A stretch of DNA of 64,000 nucleotides from UBA5209 sp034002865 (GTDB lineage: Bacteria; Patescibacteriota; Dojkabacteria; SC72), in the NCBI GenBank assembly GCA_034002865.1, contig JAVEZR010000001.1:53751-117750 (forward strand), read 5' to 3'. Position 1 is the stretch's first letter. Every line of letters starts with the position of its first letter. The translations under genes were made by a program, and so were the position numbers. The notes beneath the pieces were generated by a model that did not search any database, had not been told where the DNA came from, and saw only the letters and a program-made list of their open reading frames with translations. This document shows, piece by piece, positions 51,666 to 61,420 of this stretch.

Positions 51666-53000
51666 ATGGATATTAAAAGTACACTCTTAAAATTTAAACC
51701 CATATTCTTCTTACTACTAATGTCTTTTGTGACCTTTACTCTTGTATGGACAGTTAATCAGTTTAAAGATAGCTCTGAGTTTGTATCTGCCAAAGAGAAC
51801 ACTAAGGAGTTAAATTCTGTAGAAATAGTATCTCCTGTTTTAAATGAAAGTGATAGTGCAGTACCTGAGAAAGTGCAGGAGGATAACAAACCAATAGTGT
51901 TAAGTACAATAGCTTCTAGTGAATGCTCTGCATCGGTCATTAAGATAGACTCATACTCGGTTTGTACTAGAGGTGGCAGTGCAGAAATAGACTATAAAGA
52001 TGGGTACAGATCGGGTACCTCTGTAAGTAAGAACTCAACCGTTGAACTAGTAGAGGTTAATATCCCTCTAGAGCTATTCTCAGGTTCTGGTGTAAAAGAT
52101 TCGAATAGGAAAATTACAACAAAAACACCGATATATAAACCTGCAGGAGAACAGCTCGATCCTAAGGTCGCAAATGTAAAGCTACCTCCCGGTACTAATA
52201 TAGTTGAGTATAAAAGCCCAGTAAAAGATAGACCTTTCTCTACACCATACACTACATCGATGGCAGATCAGGTATCAGAAGATGGTGAGGTGATTGTTGA
52301 TAAGAAGATAATAAATAATTGTGAAGAGTGTAATAACCCTTCTAATGTGAATCCAGATAACTCAAATAAAAGCTCTGAATTTGTATATGAATCTCTGTAT
52401 AAAGCACCCGGAGAAAAAGCTACCGCTAACACATCTAAAGCTATTGAGTCTTGTACTGAGGATGATCAATTTGTAGATTGGCCATCTCCAGCATCTAATA
52501 GAAAAGCATGTGCTACATCTCCTATAGCTGTTGCAGTAAAGCTTATACAGACATTCTCTGAAGCGATATGGAGCGAGTGTAATGGGATTTTGAAATACGA
52601 TGCTAATGGTAATCCTATTCCTCCTAGCGATAATTGTATTCGTCCTGAAGATATTGTAATAAAGATGACATCGGCTTTTGGTTCGGACAGAGAGTGTCTT
52701 GATGGTGTGTGTACGAATGCATATATGAATACAAGAAATAAAGTAGCATTGATGCCTTCAGAGTCAGAGAAGTATTCAGATAAGGTATATTACACTACAG
52801 ATTGTAAGGTAATTATCGAAGGTAAGAGATATACTGTAAAGTGTGCATGGGATATGTCTCATCTATTTAAAGAAAGGAAGTTCTCGGAGTATGATGATTT
52901 ACCAGATATTGAGAAAACTCCTCCCAAAGAGGTTTATAAAGATTTTTTAACCAATGAAGCTACTAAGAGACAGTATGAGCCAGTAGTAAAAATATATTAG
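51666..53000 (+). CDS. Anchored secreted protein, Cys-containing, unknown
   Basis: A 444-residue protein with an N-terminal membrane helix (about 12-35, FFLLLMSFVTFTLVW). The outer part is hydrophilic with spaced Cys residues (NNCEECNNP, ESCTEDD, SECNG, RECLDGVC, TDCKV, VKCAWD), suggesting a disulfide-bonded export product. No family recognised. The frame reaches up to a TTG at 51627, but that lies in the promoter; ATG 51666 is preferred. It is 22 bases before the VirB6-like gene, so the two are very likely co-transcribed. Confidence 0.65.
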   Translation: MDIKSTLLKFKPIFFLLLMSFVTFTLVWTVNQFKDSSEFVSAKENTKELNSVEIVSPVLNESDSAVPEKVQEDNKPIVLSTIASSECSASVIKIDSYSVCTRGGSAEIDYKDGYRSGTSVSKNSTVELVEVNIPLELFSGSGVKDSNRKITTKTPIYKPAGEQLDPKVANVKLPPGTNIVEYKSPVKDRPFSTPYTTSMADQVSEDGEVIVDKKIINNCEECNNPSNVNPDNSNKSSEFVYESLYKAPGEKATANTSKAIESCTEDDQFVDWPSPASNRKACATSPIAVAVKLIQTFSEAIWSECNGILKYDANGNPIPPSDNCIRPEDIVIKMTSAFGSDRECLDGVCTNAYMNTRNKVALMPSESEKYSDKVYYTTDCKVIIEGKRYTVKCAWDMSHLFKERKFSEYDDLPDIEKTPPKEVYKDFLTNEATKRQYEPVVKIY

Positions 53001-53022
53001 ATTAATTTATTAACAAACAACA

Positions 53023-54507
53023 ATGAGTATATCTCTTAAAGTATATGGTAGCGGTCTTAGGATAAAAAGATTCCTAGGCACTAAAACATTCCAGAGCTCT
53101 CTTATTGCTTTCTTGTCGGTATTGATGTTCTTTGGGACATTTAATATATATGCTCAAGAAGGTATTTCGCCTGAGTGGGAAGGTACAAAGAGGTTTCACA
53201 ATATTATAAGTGGAACTGACGGAGAGGAAGATAATATGAACAGTATGCAAGGATTGGAAATTCTAAATTCCGGTTGGGCAATTTTCTCTATTATGGTACC
53301 AGAGGCTACTCAGAATGCAGATAAAGTACTGTCGGATTCAAAAATCCCTAATGACTTAAAAAGGGGAGTCCTTGGAATGGCTGAAGATGCTAGCTATGCT
53401 GCGTATGCATCATACCCTTCAGTAGATGTGGGAAAACATTTAGCTCAACAGTGGGTACCTGGCTATCAAGAGAGCGTTACAAGCTTGTATGCACAGAGCT
53501 CTTCTGCAGGACATGAATCGGGATACTCTGAATTAATGGGAAGTGGAATAGTGAAGCTATGGAATAGGGTGTTAAATATTGCATATGTAGCATTTGTTGT
53601 AGTAATGATAGCTGCAGGCTTTATGATTATGTTTAGACATAAGCTTGGTGGTCAGACTATGGTAACCATAGGGAATGTATTACCAGGAGTTATTACAGCC
53701 CTTATTATTGCTACATTCAGTTTCGCTATAGCAGGATTAATAATAGATTTCGGTGGGGTATTAACCTCTATTGTAGTGTTTATTCTAAAAGGGAGTTCGG
53801 ATTTGAATATTCATAGTACATCTAACATATATACACTGATGATAGGGGCCTTTGGTAATGTACTCAATGATCTCGGGAAGCTGTCTCCTGTACATACGGG
53901 AGTTGGAGTAATAGACAAAGTATTAGATCTCTCAGCTATAGTAATAGGTATAGTTGGAACCGTTGCAACAGTCGGTATTCCACTGTTAATTTTAGGATTA
54001 ATTACAGCCGGTGTTGTTTTTGTTGGGGCTGTGAAAGTTTTAATTGTCCTGTTCAAGGCATACTTTAATATCCTCCTAAATACAATTATTGGTCCTGTTC
54101 AGATTGCATTAAGTGCTTTGCCTGGAAATGGACACATGCTTCAAAATTGGTTTACAAGTATACTCAGAAATGTCTTAGTCTTTCCTTTGGTATTAGCAAT
54201 AATAAATATACCAAATGCTATTGTTGCTGCTACGGATGGAGATTTTGATTTAAAACTCCCTGAGAAGCTAACATATGATCAGAATCAAGGTATTTTTGAA
54301 ACTTTAGTTCCAAATCTTGGACTGAATATAGGAGGAGGTTTTGTAATGGTTCTCTTTAGAATCTTTATCCTTTATTTCGCAGCTCAAGCACCTAAATTCC
54401 TTGAAGCGTGGTTACCACCTAATACTCCAAAGCCAGTTGGAGAGGCTATGGTGTCGGCGAAAGGTAGTCTATCTAAAGTTCCTTTGATTGGAACACTATT
54501 TAAGTAG
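53023..54507 (+). CDS. VirB6/TrbL-like T4SS polytopic membrane protein
   Basis: A 494-residue protein with an N-terminal signal or membrane helix (about 27-45), an outer region (about 46-180), then about six membrane helices. The block MFRHKLGGQTMVTIGNVLPG followed by a hydrophobic helix resembles VirB6-like proteins that recur beside T4SS genes in Patescibacteria. VirB6 forms the inner-membrane translocation platform. The C-terminal LEAWLPPNTPKPVGEAM precedes the M23 protein gene by 11 bases. The rest of the T4SS (PrgI, TraC-like, VirB4) is 30 kb upstream. Confidence 0.75.
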   Translation: MSISLKVYGSGLRIKRFLGTKTFQSSLIAFLSVLMFFGTFNIYAQEGISPEWEGTKRFHNIISGTDGEEDNMNSMQGLEILNSGWAIFSIMVPEATQNADKVLSDSKIPNDLKRGVLGMAEDASYAAYASYPSVDVGKHLAQQWVPGYQESVTSLYAQSSSAGHESGYSELMGSGIVKLWNRVLNIAYVAFVVVMIAAGFMIMFRHKLGGQTMVTIGNVLPGVITALIIATFSFAIAGLIIDFGGVLTSIVVFILKGSSDLNIHSTSNIYTLMIGAFGNVLNDLGKLSPVHTGVGVIDKVLDLSAIVIGIVGTVATVGIPLLILGLITAGVVFVGAVKVLIVLFKAYFNILLNTIIGPVQIALSALPGNGHMLQNWFTSILRNVLVFPLVLAIINIPNAIVAATDGDFDLKLPEKLTYDQNQGIFETLVPNLGLNIGGGFVMVLFRIFILYFAAQAPKFLEAWLPPNTPKPVGEAMVSAKGSLSKVPLIGTLFK

Positions 54508-54518
54508 TCCAATTCTTT

Positions 54519-57128
54519 ATGGCTAAGAAGTCTAAAACAGAAAACTTTGATGCTTTAGGTAGTGTATTTGATTTTCTCTTTACTGAGGCTAAGAAACCAC
54601 CAGATAAAAGGAAACCAATTAAACCTACAGGAGTAGCTGGAGATAGCGCACTTACTGACGCTTTGTTTTCATCTTTAGAGATGCCAGGAGCATTTGTAAC
54701 AGATACCATTGTAGACGAATTTAACGGGGCAATAGATATTGAGTTGGGAAGGGTGAAATATGGAGAATACGGTAATGTAAAATTCACGACGACATCTTTA
54801 ATTGATCTTTTGAAAGACCCTGAGAAAGCTTTCCAAAAAGCTGTTACTACTCAGAAGGCAATCCGAAAATCTCAGAGAGCGATGTTTCTTGGTGCTGCAA
54901 TGGAAGATTTGGTTACCTCTGCATGGGCGCATAAGTACGGTAACCTCGAGGCAAGAGCTGCTATCTATGGTGCGTCCGTAGCTAATAGAGCAGAAAGTTA
55001 CAAAATTGAAAGAGCTCTTGGGCAGTTTGGTGCATCACACAAGGAAGATGGAGTATCAAAGTTACAAGGTACTGGAGCTCCTGGGCGTTTCTCTCCAAAA
55101 GATTTAAACTTCATGGCCGATAGGTCAACTGATTTACTAGGCAGTAAGACGTTCGGTAGCAATTGGAATACATTGAGTGACTCGGATAAAGCGGAGTTTG
55201 CGAGCCAAGTAAGTGGAAAGAAAACTTCTGAGATACAGACATACTTAGCAAAGAAATATGGAACTACTATTCCAAGTGCAGCTACTAATTTTGGAGCAGC
55301 CGTTGGAAGTACAGAGAACGTAGATATCTTTAACGGTGCACTGTATAAGAAATTAGAAGGTGCTAATTTGCAAGATAAAATTGCGGATCCCTCAACATCT
55401 TCTGAAGAAAGAGAGATATACAAAAAAACATACTACTTATTACAAAGGGACAAAGTAACTCTTAATACTGCAATAAAGGATATTAAGGATAGATTAAAGA
55501 GAGCTACGTCTTCAGTAGATAAGGCAGTATTAGAGAAGGAGTTAAAAGAGACTAGAAATGTTCTAAGGATTGTACAAGGGCATGGTGTTTTCGGAAGAAT
55601 TGGTCAAATTGAAGGATATTATAACTCTCTAAACAATATTTATGGAGGAGTATTAGGTTCTAATTTCGCTGCTAGTGTGTTAAATGGAAAACTTTATGAT
55701 AAAAACCAAAATTCCTTATTCTTACCTGTAAGTGAGGCTAAGGTAGGTGGCGTGGATATCTTAGTTGCAAAGGATAGTCCTTACAAGTTACTAGGTAAGT
55801 ATAACCAAGTCATGACCGATATATACTATCTTACACCTAGATCATTGGCTCGTAATTTCTATAATGGCGAAGGTTTTGCATACCTTTTACATAAGAAATT
55901 GATAAATATAACTAAGCTTCCTGCTTTTTCAAAACTTTCTAGCTTAGGAATAGATAAAAAAACATTATTAGAAGGATTTAATAGTAAAGACATAGATACT
56001 TTTATTAATGATTTATTGAAAAAATCTTCAGGTATATTGAATGCTAAAGAGTTAGAAAAACTTGAAAAGTTTCTACAGTCATCAAAAACTCTTAAAAAAT
56101 TAGCTCATAGATTTAGTTTTGTCTCTAGAGTTCAAGAATCTTTGAATAAGGCACTTGGAGAGCAACTAAAGAAATTCCGTACTGAGATTAAAGATTGGAT
56201 ATTGAAAAATCCTAAGGTTCTCGCTTGGTTTACAAAAGTAGGTGCCGATAAGTTACTAAAACAGTGGGCTCTTAAAGGAGGAATCGATGTTTTAATAAAA
56301 TCTCTTCTAAGTGCAATAGCCAGTGCATTAGGACTAAGTATGGGCCCTGTAGTTAGTGCTATTGTAGGAGGATTAACGATGATTGTATCAGGTGTTGTAA
56401 TGAAAGTACTAGGCGTTGGATTGAATATGCTGAAGTGGGCTGCAATAGGTGCATTCGCTATCCTACTTATTATCCCTACATTAGGTTACGGTTCTTTAAT
56501 TAGTTATAATCAAAAGAATTTATCATATAAGTTGGAAACCCCAGGATCAATAATTCAATGCACAGTATATCAAGAAACAGAGCTTGAAGAGGGAGATACC
56601 CCTTGGGGAGACACAATTATACCTCCTCCATCTGGAGAAAGCTGTATATTTGGAGCAGGAAGCTTTGGATGTTCACAAGGATACAATGATGTAGATGGCT
56701 GGACCCATCAGAGAACCTCACATCTAATGCCTGTAGACTTAACATCCGTAGGATATATATATGCTCCTCAATTTTGTAGTACAGGGAATTGTAGTATTAC
56801 AAGAATTGCAATGATTAACTGTAGTGATGGATCTAATGCTGGAGGTATAGTTGAATTAACTGCTACAAGTGGAGGTACTACTTACTTCTTTAAACTACTA
56901 CATGTAAAACCTTTGGCAGGATTAGGTGAGAAGCTCTCAGGAGGGCAGGCTGTTGCAGTAGTTCAAGAATCTCCAGAGGTAGAGAAAGGATGGTGTTGGA
57001 CAGGTAAGCATTTACACTTAGAAACAAGACAGAATGGTGCAGTAGTAGATCCTTTGGAATTACTACAAAGTTTTAGCTGTGGAGTACCTGATGAGTCCAG
57101 TTGTAGTAGGCCAAAACCTAAGTTATAA
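54519..57128 (+). CDS. Large soluble-TM-M23 protein, putative T4SS wall hydrolase
   Basis: An 869-residue protein. Residues 1-590 are mostly helical and would be on one side of the membrane. Residues about 590-660 hold several hydrophobic segments, the last being LKWAAIGAFAILLIIPTLGYG. The C-terminal 170 residues contain an M23/LytM-like domain with SHLMPVDL (about 734-741, H and D metal ligands), FKLLHVKP and the HLHLE motif (about 831-835). M23 enzymes cut peptide crosslinks; in T4SS the corresponding job is VirB1's. The spacing H-x4-D instead of H-x3-D is slightly unusual. It follows the VirB6-like gene by 11 bases. Confidence 0.75.
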   Translation: MAKKSKTENFDALGSVFDFLFTEAKKPPDKRKPIKPTGVAGDSALTDALFSSLEMPGAFVTDTIVDEFNGAIDIELGRVKYGEYGNVKFTTTSLIDLLKDPEKAFQKAVTTQKAIRKSQRAMFLGAAMEDLVTSAWAHKYGNLEARAAIYGASVANRAESYKIERALGQFGASHKEDGVSKLQGTGAPGRFSPKDLNFMADRSTDLLGSKTFGSNWNTLSDSDKAEFASQVSGKKTSEIQTYLAKKYGTTIPSAATNFGAAVGSTENVDIFNGALYKKLEGANLQDKIADPSTSSEEREIYKKTYYLLQRDKVTLNTAIKDIKDRLKRATSSVDKAVLEKELKETRNVLRIVQGHGVFGRIGQIEGYYNSLNNIYGGVLGSNFAASVLNGKLYDKNQNSLFLPVSEAKVGGVDILVAKDSPYKLLGKYNQVMTDIYYLTPRSLARNFYNGEGFAYLLHKKLINITKLPAFSKLSSLGIDKKTLLEGFNSKDIDTFINDLLKKSSGILNAKELEKLEKFLQSSKTLKKLAHRFSFVSRVQESLNKALGEQLKKFRTEIKDWILKNPKVLAWFTKVGADKLLKQWALKGGIDVLIKSLLSAIASALGLSMGPVVSAIVGGLTMIVSGVVMKVLGVGLNMLKWAAIGAFAILLIIPTLGYGSLISYNQKNLSYKLETPGSIIQCTVYQETELEEGDTPWGDTIIPPPSGESCIFGAGSFGCSQGYNDVDGWTHQRTSHLMPVDLTSVGYIYAPQFCSTGNCSITRIAMINCSDGSNAGGIVELTATSGGTTYFFKLLHVKPLAGLGEKLSGGQAVAVVQESPEVEKGWCWTGKHLHLETRQNGAVVDPLELLQSFSCGVPDESSCSRPKPKL

Positions 57129-57140
57129 AACTAAGATATA

Positions 57141-58112
57141 ATGAAAATACAGGGAAGTAGAAAGAATGCCTTCTATATTCTAATAGCCTTTATAATTATC
57201 ATCTCAGTAGTACTTCTAATAGTGCTAAACTCCCTTTATGCTAAACAGTATCCAGAGGAACCAATTAAGATGAAGAACCTTGGTAAAAGTACTCAAACAA
57301 TTGATATATCTTCCTTAAGTAAAAAGATTGAACAGGAAGATATCCCTGTATATTTTGTACACCCAAGATTACATATCTCAAATGTAGAGGAGATGATTGA
57401 TAAAATGGGTTTGTCATTAAAAAGAGAAGATATAGTTAAAGATAGCTATATCCAATGGAGTGATGGGGAAAATAGCTTCACATATGACTCTGTACAAGAC
57501 ACAGTATCGTTTCAATTAACAAGAAGGATATCATTAGAAAGAGGGGTAGAAGCTTTTAAGAATGTATTTCAAAAGTACCTAGGTATCCAACACGATTATG
57601 TTTTAATTAAAGAGAGAAAGAACAACGATGGAGGAGTAACTTACTACGCTTCTCGTACCTTAGATGGTATTCCTGTTCAGTTTGGTGCTAACTATGAATA
57701 CTCTGAGATTTTAAAATTTAACAAGGAGGGAGTTTTAGAATCAGGACAGTTACTATTAGCAGAGTTTGAGAAGTATGATCTATATGTTCCAACCATTACC
57801 AATGATGAGTTAAAAGCGTATATAAATGCAAAAGATTATCCTAAAGAGCACTATATAGATAGCTCTGTATTAACAGAGACATTAGATCTTAACTATCTTG
57901 ATGAAGCCTGGGGAGAAATAGAGGGCACATTGGAGGAGTGTAAGGCTCAAGATTTTGAAAATATCTTTCTTTACAAAAATAGTAATCAAGGATACCTTTT
58001 ACCCGTAGTAAAGATATCTGCTAATTGTAATGTTACTAGTAAAGCCACTGTATATACCGTACCCGTAACTTTCTATGTTAATGGAGTTAGCCCCGATTAT
58101 GTGACTTTGTAA
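57141..58112 (+). CDS. Anchored extracytoplasmic protein, unknown
   Basis: A 323-residue protein with one N-terminal membrane helix (about 10-33) and a 280-residue outer domain of mixed alpha/beta type (LERGVEAFKNVFQKYLGIQH, GGVTYYASRTLDGIPVQFGA). The strand-helix-strand repeats recall PepSY/YycH-like domains, but similarity is too weak to name. Two Cys late in the protein (EECKAQ, ANCNVT) may pair. It lies 12 bases after the M23 gene and is likely the last gene of the T4SS run. Confidence 0.6.
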   Translation: MKIQGSRKNAFYILIAFIIIISVVLLIVLNSLYAKQYPEEPIKMKNLGKSTQTIDISSLSKKIEQEDIPVYFVHPRLHISNVEEMIDKMGLSLKREDIVKDSYIQWSDGENSFTYDSVQDTVSFQLTRRISLERGVEAFKNVFQKYLGIQHDYVLIKERKNNDGGVTYYASRTLDGIPVQFGANYEYSEILKFNKEGVLESGQLLLAEFEKYDLYVPTITNDELKAYINAKDYPKEHYIDSSVLTETLDLNYLDEAWGEIEGTLEECKAQDFENIFLYKNSNQGYLLPVVKISANCNVTSKATVYTVPVTFYVNGVSPDYVTL

Positions 58113-58122
58113 GCATCTTTTG

Positions 58123-58131
58123 TGGTACAAT
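58123..58131 (+). promoter_or_regulatory. Extended -10 of the pseudo-amidase gene
   Basis: TGGTACAAT, 6 bases before ATG 58138. It overlaps the upstream in-frame GTG (58120), which argues for the ATG as the start. Confidence 0.55.
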
Positions 58132-58137
58132 ATTGAA

Positions 58138-59325
58138 ATGAAAATATTCAGATTATTTACAATTCTCTTTGTTACACAACTCTTCTTCTTACTTCTTGGT
58201 AGTACTACTTACGCTATGGATATTACTACCAGAGAAGATCTTAAATTAGATAGTACTCTCTCAGAAGAGGAGTCACTCTTTACACAACCTCAGAAGATAT
58301 ATATTACTCAGGTAAAAAGTTTAAACAAAGAGCTTAAGAATGATAGTCGTGCATGGGTAAGGTCAATATATTACTACAGTATTACAAGGTTAAAATTAAA
58401 TGATATACCTTACAACTATCTTGTAGATAGTAGTGGAAATGTATTTGAAGGAACAAGGGGTGGAGCTGGAGCAAATCCAGGCCTACAGGGAGGAGATAAC
58501 GTTGTACTTATAGGGATACTAGATAGTGATTCAACATTAACACCTAGAGCTCAAAGCTCCCTTGTAGAGTTAGTTGAAACTCTTTCATATAAGTATGGGA
58601 TAAAGGAAGGCTCTTGGGATTTTGTAGATTTACAGATTGCTATGAATGAGGGAGAGAGATCATATCTTACATATACGTCATCTAGTAGCTCTGTATCGCA
58701 AACTATAACCCAAACAATGTCTTCTGTACGTTGGTCAGCAGAGGAGCATTTAGAGTACAAGGCAAGTATAGTAGATGTTGAATATCCAAAAGAGATAGAG
58801 GTAGGTAAGCAGTTACCAGTGAAGGTTACAATTAAAAATGAGAATGATTTTACTTGGTTTAGTGATACTAAGTATATCTATATCTCTACTGCAGATTCCT
58901 CTGAGAGTCCATATGCTATTAACTCTGCATGGGAGAGTTTTAGTAGGCCTACATATATTAAAGAGAAATATGTAAAACCTGGAGATAGTGTAGAGGTACA
59001 GTTTAATATGCTAGGTAAGAGCAAACCTGGGGAGTATAAAGAGGAGTTTATTTTTGTTAAGGATAGTGCTTCCCAATTTAAAGATTCAAACTTTGAAGTA
59101 ACTTTTAATATCATTGCTGGAGAGTATAAGCTTGTAGAAGTAGTATCTCCACAGTATGGATTTGTAAATATTCGTGAATGTAGATGGTATAGCTGTGCAA
59201 AGATAGAGGTAGCAAATGATGGAGACGTCTTTATTATGAACAAGAAAGAGGAGGGATGGTATGAAATTTACTACAACGAAGGGAATTTAGGTTGGGTATC
59301 CCAAACCTATATGAAAGAGCTATAG
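58138..59325 (+). CDS. PGRP/amidase_2-like protein with NBR1-Ig-like and SH3 domains
   Basis: A 395-residue secreted protein: signal peptide (1-27, ending TTYA), then a PGRP/N-acetylmuramoyl-alanine amidase-like domain (about 50-165) with DIPYNYLVDSSGNVFEGTRGG and IGILDSDSTLTPRAQSSLVEL. An NBR1-type Ig domain follows (about 210-325, KNENDFTW) and a C-terminal bacterial SH3 (NIRECRWYSCAKIEV, GWYEIYYNEGNLGWV). The zinc histidines expected at VIHHT and GAH are replaced (YITQVKS; GANPGLQG), so it probably binds peptidoglycan without cutting it. It has its own leaderless-type promoter next to the T4SS locus. Confidence 0.75.
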   Translation: MKIFRLFTILFVTQLFFLLLGSTTYAMDITTREDLKLDSTLSEEESLFTQPQKIYITQVKSLNKELKNDSRAWVRSIYYYSITRLKLNDIPYNYLVDSSGNVFEGTRGGAGANPGLQGGDNVVLIGILDSDSTLTPRAQSSLVELVETLSYKYGIKEGSWDFVDLQIAMNEGERSYLTYTSSSSSVSQTITQTMSSVRWSAEEHLEYKASIVDVEYPKEIEVGKQLPVKVTIKNENDFTWFSDTKYIYISTADSSESPYAINSAWESFSRPTYIKEKYVKPGDSVEVQFNMLGKSKPGEYKEEFIFVKDSASQFKDSNFEVTFNIIAGEYKLVEVVSPQYGFVNIRECRWYSCAKIEVANDGDVFIMNKKEEGWYEIYYNEGNLGWVSQTYMKEL

Positions 59326-59397
59326 CTTATAGCAAAATTTCTTCTGATATCTTTATCTTATAACCCTGTTTTACTATCTATTACTAATCAATTTAAA

Positions 59398-59403
59398 TAT
59401 AAT
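59398..59403 (+). promoter_or_regulatory. -10 box of uvrD
   Basis: TATAAT, 7 bases before the GTG start. Leaderless prediction; no clear -35. Confidence 0.55.
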
Positions 59404-59410
59404 CAATCAC

Positions 59411-61420
59411 GTGGCACCTCAAGATATAATTCTCGGAAAACTAAATCCACAGCAAAGAATTGCAGTGGAAACAACAGAGGGACCTTTGCTCGTATTCGCA
59501 GGGGCTGGATCAGGTAAAACAAGAGTTATTACCAACAGAATAGCCTACCTAATTACAGAGAAAAAGGTTTCTCCCGAGAACATCCTGGCAGTAACATTCA
59601 CTAAAAAAGCAGCAGGAGAAATGCAAGAAAGGGTAGTAGGACTTCTTAAGGAGTTAAATGTCAATGCAAAGAAACCTCCACTTATTGGAACTTTCCATTC
59701 AATAGGTGCACTCTTCCTTAGGGAGAATTCTAAAGAGGTAGGATTAACTCCCAACTTCTCTATCTATGACAGTGCAGATTCTGAGAACTTAGTAAAAGAT
59801 ATACTTGTTGAACAGGGTATTGATATAAAACAGATTAGGCCTAAGGCTATCTCTTACTTCATATCCTCTGCAAAGAATGAAATGGTTTCCCCTGAGAACT
59901 TTAGAAATCACTACGGTGGCTTTATAGAGGATATTGTTGCAGATATATATCCTTTGTATCAAAAACAGCTATTAGCACAAAATTCTGTTGATTTTGGAGA
60001 TCTCCTATATCTAGCAGTGAAACTACTTTCAGAGAAGAAAGATGTTCTTTCTAGATATCAAGAGTATTACAGATATATGATGATTGATGAGTATCAAGAT
60101 ACTAACAATGCACAGTATATGTTTGCCAAATTACTCTCTGAGAAGTATAAAAATATATGTGTAGTAGGTGATGATGATCAGGGTATATATGCATGGAGAG
60201 GTGCTGATATTAAAAATATTCAATCTTTTGAAAAAGATTTTGAGAATGTAAAAACAGTTAAGTTGGAACAGAATTATAGATCTAGTGCTAATGTAATAGA
60301 TGCTGCTACTGCTGTTATTAAACAGAATTACTCTAGAGTAGAGAAGGCCCTTTGGACAGAGAAAGAGTCAGGAGAGAGTATTACTGTATATCAATCATTA
60401 GATCAAGATGATGAAGCTCAGTATGTGATGGATGAGATAGAGAATCTGAAGAGAAAGGGAGAAAAGCTCTCTAATATGGCAGTACTGTATCGAACTAACT
60501 ATCAATCTCGTGTAATTGAGGAGGCTCTCTTAAAGAGAGGTTTGCCTTATAAATTGGTAGGAGGTTTTAGATTCTATGAGAGAAAAGAGGTAAAAGATAT
60601 TCTTAGCTATATGAGGTTTATACATAATATTAAAGATGAGTTAAGCCTTTCAAGAATATTAAATACACCTACAAGGAAAGTAGGTCCTAAGTCAGTGGCA
60701 ACACTGCATGAAATTGCAAAATCATGTGAATGCTCTGTAGGAGAATTACTGGTAGCCACATATGAGATTGAGAATAGTATAGAGAGAAGATTAAAAATAT
60801 CCCCTCAGAGATATTCTAAAATAGAGGAAAAGATCTCTTTAATGGGTAAGTATACAAACTTAGTAAATATCTTTGGGGAAATATATACTGACTCACAAGG
60901 GGAAGATGCTCTTACTGTAATAGACATTATTCTAAGAAAAATTAAGTATATACAGTGGATGGATGATGGTTCAGAGGCTGCAGAGTACAAGAAAGAGAAT
61001 ATAGAGGAGCTAAAGAATGTTGCCAGCAGTTATGCCCAGAAACATGGAGATAAATCTTTAGACGTACTCTTACAAGAGATAAATCTTTTAGAACAGGAAC
61101 AGGATAAAAATCAAGATGGTAGTGGTAACTATGTTAACCTTATGACTTTACACTCTTCTAAAGGTTTAGAATTTGAAAATGTCTTCATTATTGGTATGGA
61201 GGAAGGGATACTTCCACACTCTAGATCTTTCACTGATGAAGATGGCTTGGAAGAGGAAAGAAGGCTTTGCTATGTAGGTATTACAAGAGCAAGAGAGAAG
61301 CTGTATTTAACATTCGCAGATAAAAGGCAGGGAAGAGAAGGATATAATACTCAGATACCATCTAGATTCTTAGGAGAGATACCTCAAGATATTTGTGAAT
61401 ATTACAGTTGGCAAACTTAG
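59411..61420 (+). CDS. uvrD: UvrD/PcrA-family superfamily 1 DNA helicase
   Basis: A 669-residue 3' to 5' helicase. Motif Q/I: LNPQQRIAV and FAGAGSGKTRVITNRIAYL; motif II: MMIDEYQDTNNAQ; motif III: VVGDDDQGIYAWRGAD; motif IV: LEQNYRSS; motifs V-VI: MTLHSSKGLEFENVFI and CYVGITRAREKLYL. It works in excision and mismatch repair and in clearing RecA. Length is slightly below UvrD/PcrA (about 720). The start codon is GTG, with TATAAT 7 bases upstream. Ends in a 4-base overlap with the convergent gene. Confidence 0.96.
   Translation: MAPQDIILGKLNPQQRIAVETTEGPLLVFAGAGSGKTRVITNRIAYLITEKKVSPENILAVTFTKKAAGEMQERVVGLLKELNVNAKKPPLIGTFHSIGALFLRENSKEVGLTPNFSIYDSADSENLVKDILVEQGIDIKQIRPKAISYFISSAKNEMVSPENFRNHYGGFIEDIVADIYPLYQKQLLAQNSVDFGDLLYLAVKLLSEKKDVLSRYQEYYRYMMIDEYQDTNNAQYMFAKLLSEKYKNICVVGDDDQGIYAWRGADIKNIQSFEKDFENVKTVKLEQNYRSSANVIDAATAVIKQNYSRVEKALWTEKESGESITVYQSLDQDDEAQYVMDEIENLKRKGEKLSNMAVLYRTNYQSRVIEEALLKRGLPYKLVGGFRFYERKEVKDILSYMRFIHNIKDELSLSRILNTPTRKVGPKSVATLHEIAKSCECSVGELLVATYEIENSIERRLKISPQRYSKIEEKISLMGKYTNLVNIFGEIYTDSQGEDALTVIDIILRKIKYIQWMDDGSEAAEYKKENIEELKNVASSYAQKHGDKSLDVLLQEINLLEQEQDKNQDGSGNYVNLMTLHSSKGLEFENVFIIGMEEGILPHSRSFTDEDGLEEERRLCYVGITRAREKLYLTFADKRQGREGYNTQIPSRFLGEIPQDICEYYSWQT

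Noticed and set aside
50001..53000. Single gene joined by TGA read-through (recoded UGA)
   Set aside because: The FN3 frame and the next frame are in phase across the TGA at 51621-51623, but a promoter and a new membrane signal at 51666 mark a separate gene, and TGA also ends the 4306 gene. UGA recoding as in Gracilibacteria is not supported.
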